A stretch of DNA of 60,511 nucleotides from an uncultured Pseudobutyrivibrio sp. Lineage in GTDB: Bacteria > Bacillota > Clostridia > Lachnospirales > Lachnospiraceae. Numbering within the stretch: position 1 is the stretch's first letter; every line of letters starts with the position of its first letter. The notes under the pieces are model-generated. The model was not told where the DNA came from. It did no database searches and saw only the letters and a list, made by a program, of their open reading frames with translations. The DNA lies in contig CAMJBT010000012.1 in NCBI GenBank assembly GCA_946403965.1, positions 1 to 60,511 on the forward strand, written 5' to 3'. Made by a program: the position numbers and the translations under genes. Below are positions 22,498 to 27,536 of this stretch, one piece after another.

Positions 22498-22725
22498 TCA
22501 GATATTATTCATTTCTTCTCTTAAGCGTTTATTAACTTCTTTCATTTTTTCGTTTTGTGAATCGATAAGCTTGTTTTGTTTGTTAATTAGTTCTAAGCAT
22601 TTTTCTAATAGGTCGGCTCGTTTATCGAGTTCTTTTCCTTGGGTTTTAACCAATTCAGAATGATCGTATGCTCCGATTCCGTACCCAAACATAAAAAATA
22701 CTATTACTAATACAACTTTCTTCAT
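22498..22725 (-). CDS. small membrane-anchored coiled-coil protein
   Basis: 75 residues from ATG at 22725 behind AAAGGAGG; an upstream in-frame GTG is also possible. Membrane helix KKVVLVIVFFMFGYGIGAY then a helix with heptad pattern (LEKCLELINKQNKLIDSQNEKMKEVNKRLREE). Resembles a spanin-like or division-protein-like layout, but no evidence links it to lysis. Confidence 0.65.
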   Translation of the reverse strand: MKKVVLVIVFFMFGYGIGAYDHSELVKTQGKELDKRADLLEKCLELINKQNKLIDSQNEKMKEVNKRLREEMNNI

Positions 22726-22741
22726 GCTTTTCACCTCCTTT

Positions 22742-22760
22742 CATTATAAGAGATGAAAAT
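22742..22760 (-). promoter_or_regulatory. phage promoter-like element abutting the ribosome site
   Basis: TATTTTCATCTCTTATAATG followed directly by AAAGGAGG, just after the stop of the 65-residue gene. Confidence 0.55.
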
Positions 22761-22761
22761 A

Positions 22762-22959
22762 TCAACCCTCCTCTTTCGGCTTCATATTACCAAGCTCGTC
22801 AAACATATTCTTTGCAAGCTTCTGGCTCAATATAGCACGCTTGGTATCCTCATCAAAATGGTTGATTGATGAATTGACCTGCTCAATGGATAACTCAGAT
22901 ACAATCTCTGTTGCCGTCCGTACACAGTTCAAATATACTTCATTAGTTATTTCCTGCAT
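22762..22959 (-). CDS. 65-residue helical protein
   Basis: ATG behind TAGGAGG. Fully helical (NCVRTATEIVSELSIEQVNSSINHFDEDTKRAILSQKLAKNMFDEL), no membrane segment. Resembles small phage proteins of about this size with a charged C terminus; unknown function. Last in the 22.7-24.2 kb operon. Confidence 0.6.
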   Translation of the reverse strand: MQEITNEVYLNCVRTATEIVSELSIEQVNSSINHFDEDTKRAILSQKLAKNMFDELGNMKPKEEG

Positions 22960-23016
22960 ATTATCCTCCTAAAATGTTTCTTGGAACCCGGGACCGCAAT
23001 CTCGGATTCCAGCTCT

Positions 23017-23853
23017 TCAATAGTTATTGAGATCTACGATATCGAAGTTCAAATATCCAACGCTTACCTCGTGTCCATTATACTCCTCTATGTGCATCTC
23101 AATGAAATATACTTCCTCGATAGCATCGTGATCCAAGCCAGCAGACTGTACAGCTTTACGATATGTCAGATCTGAGTTGTAACCACCCATCTCTAATATA
23201 AATTGCTGCAGATCGTAGAACTCTTCTCCTCCTTTGCTAAGTGAGTGATTGACATGCTTCAATGCCCTCTTTACCCTCTCAAATGTAGAGACGAAATATT
23301 GACCTGTGTGCGGATCGAAGAAAAGCTGCTCGCCGTTCTCTACGCCACACCTTTTTGCAATATCTTCCGGCAATTGAGTAAGGACTCTATCCTGGATTTC
23401 ACGCTTATGTGCTTCATACTCGATATCCCTTTCCTCTTTTTCGCCTATTTTCTTACGTACCTCGTCTTTATATATCTGATGAGATACTTCTGCGGCTGTA
23501 GACCGTGCAACCTCTGCTGCAATGCGTTCACGTGCTTCCTTGCATACTCCTCCGCCACAAACAGTTGTGACAATACCAGATAAGATTGAAGGAACATACC
23601 ACGGAGCCCCGATCTTTACCTTTTCGAACATTGTCAACGGAATATAATACTCTTCGGGATCATCATTTGTTAATTTTGCTTCCCTTACAGCATCATTCCA
23701 ACGTTCGTCTTCCTCCTCGTCAATTGCACGGATTGCTTTCCAGGTTGCTACAGATGCTAATGTCGCTGTACCGAAGACACCTACCGCTAATCCAATTGTG
23801 AAAAGTTTTGGGGACTCAATCCCCTTTTGAAATGCCTTTTCTTTAATGCCCAT
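23017..23853 (-). CDS. second DUF6353-like membrane-associated protein
   Basis: 278 residues from MGIKEKAF behind GAAAGGAGAAG. Hydrophobic segment KLFTIGLAVGVFGTATLASVATWKAI (about 14-40), a second near 90-110 (WYVPSILSGIVTTVCGGGVCKEARE), a helical region (AAEVARSTAAEVSHQIYKDEVRKKIGEK), and a C-terminal domain (LFFDPHTGQYFVST, LQQFILEMGGYN, YIE-type YNGHEVSVGYLNF). This order fits DUF6353 better than the copy at 16836. Two divergent copies suggest a dedicated complex. Confidence 0.65.
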   Translation of the reverse strand: MGIKEKAFQKGIESPKLFTIGLAVGVFGTATLASVATWKAIRAIDEEEDERWNDAVREAKLTNDDPEEYYIPLTMFEKVKIGAPWYVPSILSGIVTTVCGGGVCKEARERIAAEVARSTAAEVSHQIYKDEVRKKIGEKEERDIEYEAHKREIQDRVLTQLPEDIAKRCGVENGEQLFFDPHTGQYFVSTFERVKRALKHVNHSLSKGGEEFYDLQQFILEMGGYNSDLTYRKAVQSAGLDHDAIEEVYFIEMHIEEYNGHEVSVGYLNFDIVDLNNY

Positions 23854-23875
23854 TTTTCTTCTCCTTTCTTGAGCT

Positions 23876-23913
23876 AAAGAAAAAGCAGAGATGAATATAA
23901 ACTCAACTCTGCT
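23876..23913 (-). terminator. terminator after the 42-residue gene
   Basis: AGCAGAG/CTCTGCT stem then TTTTTCTTT. It lies inside the operon, so it may be partial. Confidence 0.7.
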
Positions 23914-23921
23914 GTTTGTGA

Positions 23922-24050
23922 TCAGTGTAACAAGAATACCAGCGCTAAAGATGCAATCAGCCCGAAGTCTCCTCCGATAGCTGTCATTGCTACTATAAGC
24001 GCAAGATATCCAAGCCACTTACAAACTATTGTTTTCCGTTTTTTATCCAT
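23922..24050 (-). CDS. 42-residue membrane peptide
   Basis: ATG behind AAAGGAG. Basic N terminus (DKKRK) then one long hydrophobic region (WLGYLALIVAMTAIGGDFGLIASLALVFLLH), possibly two helices in a hairpin. Function unknown. Confidence 0.6.
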   Translation of the reverse strand: MDKKRKTIVCKWLGYLALIVAMTAIGGDFGLIASLALVFLLH

Positions 24051-24068
24051 CTCTGCTCCTTTCTGTAT

Positions 24069-24233
24069 TCACTTTTTTGAGTTTTTGTCCTCTTTCGGGA
24101 CCATTGTTAACTCGCATCCGGTATCTTCTTCCAATACCGATACACATCCTACTGCAGCCATCCCAAGAGCAAATAATACTCCTAATGACATAAATACTGC
24201 ACCTATGATGTCCTTTACCAACTTAGTTACCAT
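24069..24233 (-). CDS. 54-residue membrane protein
   Basis: ATG behind GGAGG. Amphipathic start (VTKLVKDIIGAV), membrane helix (FMSLGVLFALGMAAVGCV), polar tail with a second cysteine, ending KKSKK-like. First gene of its cassette behind a consensus promoter-like element. Confidence 0.6.
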   Translation of the reverse strand: MVTKLVKDIIGAVFMSLGVLFALGMAAVGCVSVLEEDTGCELTMVPKEDKNSKK

Positions 24234-24278
24234 TTTTATTACCTCCTATAAATTGTGAATGGATGGGCACTTCCCATC

Positions 24279-24298
24279 CTATAATATAAAGTGAAAAA
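24279..24298 (-). promoter_or_regulatory. phage promoter-like element (near consensus)
   Basis: TTTTTCAC-TTTA-TATTATAG. A GGATGGG/CCCATCC hairpin begins at the presumed transcript start, then ACAATTTATAGGAGG. Confidence 0.8.
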
Positions 24299-24325
24299 GC
24301 TGAGAGGGTATGTTTCAACCCTCTC
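24295..24325 (-). terminator. terminator after the 102-residue gene
   Basis: GAGAGGGT/ACCCTCTC stem, AGC, then TTTTT shared with the promoter-like element. Confidence 0.85.
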
Positions 24326-24341
24326 GTTTGGCCTCCTTTCT

Positions 24342-24650
24342 TTACGGCTGCTTGGGCATATGATTGCCCGTAAATTTCTTTGCTAAGTCGACCGTATCAG
24401 GACTGCTTGCTATTGCTCTCGCGCCGTCCAGTAAGAACGGAGTAGCTAATGTTGCTGCGAATCCTAATGCGATATGCCACCATTTCAATCCGCGATCTTT
24501 GGAGTCATTCTCCTCTTTATCGCACATATTGACGGTGTGCTCCCATTGGGATTGCATCATACCATACTCCTGTGTACCGGGCTCAAATTCCTGTAAAGCC
24601 TGATACAGTCTTTCTTCTTCTTTCTTAGCATGTTTCTTATGCTTAGCCAT
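24342..24650 (-). CDS. 102-residue protein with one hydrophobic helix
   Basis: ATG behind GGAGG. A charged helical N terminus (KHKKHAKKEEERLYQALQEF), then a likely membrane helix (WWHIALGFAATLATPFLLDGARAI). Similar small membrane proteins fill this island. Function unknown. Confidence 0.65.
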   Translation of the reverse strand: MAKHKKHAKKEEERLYQALQEFEPGTQEYGMMQSQWEHTVNMCDKEENDSKDRGLKWWHIALGFAATLATPFLLDGARAIASSPDTVDLAKKFTGNHMPKQP

Positions 24651-24708
24651 AATTTTACCTCCTTTTTTGGCCTTTTTAATTGTTTACGGAGATACACTAT
24701 TATACCTC

Positions 24709-24729
24709 CTATAATATAAAGTGAAAAAA
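24709..24729 (-). promoter_or_regulatory. phage promoter-like element (near consensus)
   Basis: TTTTTTCAC-TTTA-TATTATAG; leader hairpin GGAGGTA/TATCTCC then CGTAAACAATT. Confidence 0.8.
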
Positions 24730-24770
24730 GAGAAGGGAGCATAAAGCCCCCAAGCCTTCCGGCTTACTCT
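24722..24770 (-). terminator. branched terminator after the 119-residue gene
   Basis: Outer AAAGAG/CTCTTT closes two inner hairpins (AAGCC/GGCTT and GGGGGC/GCTCCC), then TTTTTTCAC. Confidence 0.7.
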
Positions 24771-24771
24771 T

Positions 24772-25131
24772 TTACTTTTCAATTTTGTATATCAATTTCC
24801 CAATCTGATTCTCAATTCTTTTGAGTGAATCTGTCTGCTTGTCCAGCTGCTTCTGCTGGTCTTCCAGTTTCTTGGTGAGGGTCTCATACTTCTTTTCTTC
24901 AATTTCAAGACTCTCCATGCATAAATCCTTCGTCTTCTTCCACAGCTTTAAGCAGTCGTTAATGATCTGTACACTTTCCTGATCTAATTCATCAGGGAAG
25001 CCACAGCCACTTGCTGCCATTGCCTGGTTGAGCAATTTCATCATGCCCTTTTCTGATTCGTCAAGAAATTCCTTAAGAACTTCTTTCTGATTCCTCTCTT
25101 CCTTCGTTCCAAAATAAACTTTACCAATCAT
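24772..25131 (-). CDS. soluble coiled-coil protein
   Basis: 119 residues, ATG behind AGGAGG. Charged helices throughout, with a C-terminal coiled coil (YETLTKKLEDQQKQLDKQTDSLKRIENQIGKLI). No membrane segment. Its own promoter-like element and terminator. Function unknown. Confidence 0.65.
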   Translation of the reverse strand: MIGKVYFGTKEERNQKEVLKEFLDESEKGMMKLLNQAMAASGCGFPDELDQESVQIINDCLKLWKKTKDLCMESLEIEEKKYETLTKKLEDQQKQLDKQTDSLKRIENQIGKLIYKIEK

Positions 25132-25185
25132 CTTTCTACCTCCTATAAATTGTAGATTGTTTACAGAATGGCACTATTACCACTC

Positions 25186-25205
25186 CTATTATATAATGTG
25201 AAAAA
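25186..25205 (-). promoter_or_regulatory. phage promoter-like element
   Basis: TTTTTCAC-ATTA-TATAATAG; leader hairpin GAGTGG/CCATTC then GTAAACAATC and ACAATTTATAGGAGG. Confidence 0.8.
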
Positions 25206-25238
25206 TTTAAAGGGAGTATGTTTCAACTCCCATTAAAT
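25203..25238 (-). terminator. terminator after the 52-residue gene
   Basis: TTTAATGGGAGT paired with ACTCCCTTTAAA, then TTTTTCAC. Confidence 0.85.
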
Positions 25239-25239
25239 A

Positions 25240-25398
25240 TCACCTCCTTTTAATAATCGACCGGATGATCAGTACGTCTCCGCCTATCATTAATATAAGT
25301 GCTACTGTTAACGGCCATATTACTACAAGTCCTGTTGTAATTAACAGGATTGCAAATAAGACCAATACTAGTAACGCTAACAACAATAGTGTTAACAT
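25240..25398 (-). CDS. 52-residue hydrophobic membrane protein
   Basis: ATG behind GAAAGGAG. Two hydrophobic helices (LTLLLLALLVLVLFAILLI and GLVVIWPLTVALILMIGG) joined by a short turn, with a basic end (RSIIKRR): a hairpin membrane protein. Holin-like in size, but far from the lysis genes. Function unknown. Confidence 0.65.
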   Translation of the reverse strand: MLTLLLLALLVLVLFAILLITTGLVVIWPLTVALILMIGGDVLIIRSIIKRR

Positions 25399-25434
25399 AA
25401 TCTTAATCTCCTTTCTTTAAAATTAGGTTTTACC

Positions 25435-25455
25435 CTATAATAAGGTGTGAAAAAA
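25435..25455 (-). promoter_or_regulatory. phage promoter-like element (consensus)
   Basis: TTTTTTCAC-ACCT-TATTATAG, about 37 bp before the ATG of the 52-residue gene. Confidence 0.8.
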
Positions 25456-25456
25456 T

Positions 25457-25494
25457 ATAATGTCTGAAAAGAGGAGACCTAAAAATCTCCATTA
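25457..25494 (-). terminator. terminator-like hairpins after the 64-residue gene
   Basis: TAATG...CATTA outer pairing with GGAGA/TCTCC inside, then ATTTTTTCAC. Confidence 0.6.
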
Positions 25495-25686
25495 TAAATC
25501 CGTTGCAAATCTTACTATAACCTTTTCTTCATTATCGTCATAACCATCGATGTAATGAAGCTGTATACCCCATGCACCATTAGCTTTTAAATTAGCTAAT
25601 ACAGTGCTGAGATTTTCAACTCTCACATCCATTTCATGCTTCATGTAATTATGTTCCTTATAAGATCTATTTTTAAATTCTCTCAT
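25492..25686 (-). CDS. 64-residue hypothetical protein
   Basis: ATG behind GAAAGGAG. Charged N terminus (REFKNRSYKEHNYMKHEMDVRV), helix (LSTVLANLKANG), strands (AWGIQLHYIDGY, KVIVRFAT). A small alpha/beta protein, unknown. Confidence 0.6.
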   Translation of the reverse strand: MREFKNRSYKEHNYMKHEMDVRVENLSTVLANLKANGAWGIQLHYIDGYDDNEEKVIVRFATDL

Positions 25687-25708
25687 AATAATCTCCTTTC
25701 TGTCTCCT

Positions 25709-25727
25709 CATTATAAGAAGTGAAAAT
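25709..25727 (-). promoter_or_regulatory. phage promoter-like element
   Basis: ATTTTCAC-TTCT-TATAATG, short leader of about 25 nt carrying GAAAGGAG. Confidence 0.65.
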
Positions 25728-25757
25728 TTTAAAGGGTCTGAAATTTCTTCCAGACCC
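25728..25757 (-). terminator. terminator after the 122-residue gene
   Basis: GGGTCTG/CAGACCC stem then TTTAAAATTTTCAC. Confidence 0.8.
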
Positions 25758-25767
25758 GAAGATAGAA

Positions 25768-26136
25768 TCATTGAACTTTCCAAACTCCTATAAATTCAGA
25801 TAATTCATAATTCTTTTCTTCTACACTTTCTTGCCACTGAACTGTGGCTCCTTCCCAAGTGTCAATGATTACGCGCTCTTCTGGTGTTATCTGTCTAATA
25901 CCCGAAGAGATGTAATTTTTTCCTGCACCACCTCTATCTCTAGGTGTACGGCTATCCACATCTGTCTCGCATACAGGGCACATCCATGTAATATCCTCTC
26001 GGAATGAATGCGGATCATCATAATATTCCATGATCTCCGGATCACCCTTCAAGATCTCAACTTCTGTACCGCAAAGCGGACATCTTAATGTATAAGCTTT
26101 CCACTTATGTAGTGCACCTCTCTTTAAAATCTTCAT
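25768..26136 (-). CDS. zinc-finger-like protein
   Basis: 122 residues. CPLCG (about 19-23) and CPVC (about 52-55), each inside beta strands, suggest a zinc ribbon; the rest is acidic and aromatic with a C-terminal helix. No enzymatic motif. ATG behind AGAGAGG. Confidence 0.65.
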   Translation of the reverse strand: MKILKRGALHKWKAYTLRCPLCGTEVEILKGDPEIMEYYDDPHSFREDITWMCPVCETDVDSRTPRDRGGAGKNYISSGIRQITPEERVIIDTWEGATVQWQESVEEKNYELSEFIGVWKVQ

Positions 26137-26174
26137 CTTTCTACCTCTCTTTCTTTATTATGAGCATGCGCTCT

Positions 26175-26194
26175 CATAATAGAGAGTGAAAAAA
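26175..26194 (-). promoter_or_regulatory. phage promoter-like element with long palindromic leader
   Basis: TTTTTTCAC-TCTC-TATTATG. TATTATGAG pairs with CTCATAATA a few bases downstream, so the -10-like box is itself part of a 9-bp hairpin. Confidence 0.75.
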
Positions 26195-26226
26195 TATATA
26201 AAGTGAGAGGACCGTAAATGATCCTC
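26190..26226 (-). terminator. weak terminator after the 63-residue gene
   Basis: GAGGA/TCCTC stem then ACTTTATATATTTTTTCAC. Confidence 0.55.
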
Positions 26227-26416
26227 AGTATAAAAATTTTCTTTTAAGTTTCTTTTCAAACTTTATCGTTAGATATCCCATTGCGAAGCTGAATATCACC
26301 GGTGCTATAAACAATTTTGTTAATACATAAATTGCTACAATACCGATCATATTAGCAAACATTGATGATACTATAAATAAAACCATTAAAATAATTCCTA
26401 ATATTTTTTTACCCAT
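26225..26416 (-). CDS. 63-residue membrane protein
   Basis: MGKKILGI start behind GAAAGGAG. Two helices (ILGIILMVLFIVSSMFANMIG and VAIYVLTKLFIAPVIFSFAMGYL) and a basic C terminus (KFEKKLKRKFLY). Integral membrane protein with both ends probably cytoplasmic. Own promoter and terminator. Confidence 0.65.
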   Translation of the reverse strand: MGKKILGIILMVLFIVSSMFANMIGIVAIYVLTKLFIAPVIFSFAMGYLTIKFEKKLKRKFLY

Positions 26417-26437
26417 ATAATCTCCTTTCTGTCCTCT

Positions 26438-26457
26438 CATAATAGGATGTGAAAAAA
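26438..26457 (-). promoter_or_regulatory. phage promoter-like element (near consensus)
   Basis: TTTTTTCAC-ATCC-TATTATG, 22 bp before the ATG; leader contains GAAAGGAG. Confidence 0.8.
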
Positions 26458-26475
26458 TATAGGGGCCGAAGCCCC
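26451..26475 (-). terminator. terminator with TTCG tetraloop
   Basis: GGGGC-TTCG-GCCCC, then TATATTTTTTCAC. Confidence 0.8.
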
Positions 26476-26482
26476 CATTACT

Positions 26483-26764
26483 TTAATCATCCCAGATACC
26501 TTTCGTATCCTCCTTTTCTTTCCATTTCTCGCACATTTCATTGTGTCCTTTCTCCATTTCTTGCCATGATGAATAGTTCTTCACGTCGAGTTCTCCCCAA
26601 TCAAGAACTTCTCCGGTACGATTGTCAGCATGAAACACCATAGTTTCATATCCCCGATCTGGTGTTTCTCTACTGTCTACTACCACTTTCTGTCCTGTGT
26701 CTCCAACCTCGACACAATCCCTATACACATGTTCTCTGTCAATGCAAAAATTAAAGTTTAACAT
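26483..26764 (-). CDS. 93-residue acidic protein
   Basis: Start at MLNFNFC behind TAGGAGG. Beta-rich start, then a helical charged half (SSWQEMEKGHNEMCEKWKEKED). No membrane segment. Unknown. Confidence 0.6.
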   Translation of the reverse strand: MLNFNFCIDREHVYRDCVEVGDTGQKVVVDSRETPDRGYETMVFHADNRTGEVLDWGELDVKNYSSWQEMEKGHNEMCEKWKEKEDTKGIWDD

Positions 26765-26801
26765 AACATTACCTCCTATAAATGTTGCGAGCACCATTGC
26801 T

Positions 26802-26821
26802 CATAATAGGATGTGAAAAAA
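26802..26821 (-). promoter_or_regulatory. phage promoter-like element (near consensus)
   Basis: TTTTTTCAC-ATCC-TATTATG, preceded by extra Ts that form the terminator U-run. GAGCA/TGCTC leader hairpin then ATTTATAGGAGG. Confidence 0.8.
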
Positions 26822-26845
26822 AAAACTGGGAGTGTTAATCCCAGT
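26812..26845 (-). terminator. strong terminator
   Basis: ACTGGG/CCCAGT stem with ten Ts on the minus strand. Confidence 0.9.
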
Positions 26846-27086
26846 CGTTTCTAGATTCGTTGTATGCATCCATAATATCGGACGTATAACAATCCATTAA
26901 GAAACCATTATCAATTTCTTTTAATTTTTTCGGAATAAAACTTCCTTCTTTTCTAATTACTTTAAATCCTTTTTTGCCAATAAAATGCTTAACACATCGT
27001 AAATCTGTTGCCGCTACAAAATCAAGCCAAATTTCGTCTGACTCGTTTGCAGTTTCCAATGCCAATTTTTTAACTATGTAATACAT
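26835..27086 (-). CDS. 83-residue hypothetical protein
   Basis: ATG behind AAAGGAGG. Strand-helix-strand pattern (YYIVKKLALETANESDEIWLDFVAATDLRCVKHFIGKKG). Small alpha/beta protein, unknown. Its stop lies within the terminator. Confidence 0.6.
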   Translation of the reverse strand: MYYIVKKLALETANESDEIWLDFVAATDLRCVKHFIGKKGFKVIRKEGSFIPKKLKEIDNGFLMDCYTSDIMDAYNESRNDWD

Positions 27087-27102
27087 ATTTATTGCCTCCT
27101 TT

Positions 27103-27139
27103 CATAATAGAAAGTGAAAAAAATATATGAAGTGAAAAA
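27103..27139 (-). promoter_or_regulatory. tandem phage promoter-like elements
   Basis: Two copies in a row: CTTTTTCAC-TTCA-TATAT, then TTTTTTCAC-TTTC-TATTATG. The second is directly joined to AAAGGAGG of the next gene. Confidence 0.7.
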
Positions 27140-27168
27140 GAGAAGAGGCATTAAGCCTCTTTCTTATT
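27140..27168 (-). terminator. terminator after the 86-residue gene
   Basis: AAGAGGC/GCCTCTT stem, then CTCTTTTTCAC. Confidence 0.85.
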
Positions 27169-27411
27169 AGCCTCCTTTATCTCAGTTTTTTGAATCTTGT
27201 CAAAGTTTCCTTTAAGGTACTGGATAACCATATCGATTACCATCAAACCGAGTCCAATGGAGAAACATTTACCGCATTCTACTGCTACTGACTCGCTAAA
27301 GCCAGTCATACAGAATACTGCAAATACTCCTGCCATGAACGCCGTTATCATGTTGTTCATCTTTGTATCCTTTTCCTTAACCTTTTTAAATTCATTAATC
27401 TTTGCTGCCAT
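27151..27411 (-). CDS. 86-residue membrane protein
   Basis: MAAKINEF start behind GAGAGGAAATT; earlier ATG frames lie in the leader. Charged N terminus, two hydrophobic segments (NMITAFMAGVFAVFCMTGF and CFSIGLGLMVIDMVIQYL), charged tail (KTEIKEANKKEA). First gene of the island after the tail genes. Confidence 0.65.
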   Translation of the reverse strand: MAAKINEFKKVKEKDTKMNNMITAFMAGVFAVFCMTGFSESVAVECGKCFSIGLGLMVIDMVIQYLKGNFDKIQKTEIKEANKKEA

Positions 27412-27455
27412 AATAATTTCCTCTCTTTCTTTATTTACGGATAGCACTCACTATC

Positions 27456-27476
27456 CTATAATAAGGTGTGAAAAAA
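27456..27476 (-). promoter_or_regulatory. phage promoter-like element (consensus), first of the island
   Basis: TTTTTTCAC-ACCT-TATTATAG. A GGATAG/CTATCC hairpin (27439-27456) starts at the presumed transcript start. Confidence 0.8.
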
Positions 27477-27536
27477 TACGGACCGGCCCCAGCAATAAGC
27501 CAGAGCCAGCCCAAGAAAGAAAGGAAAAGTAGGTTT

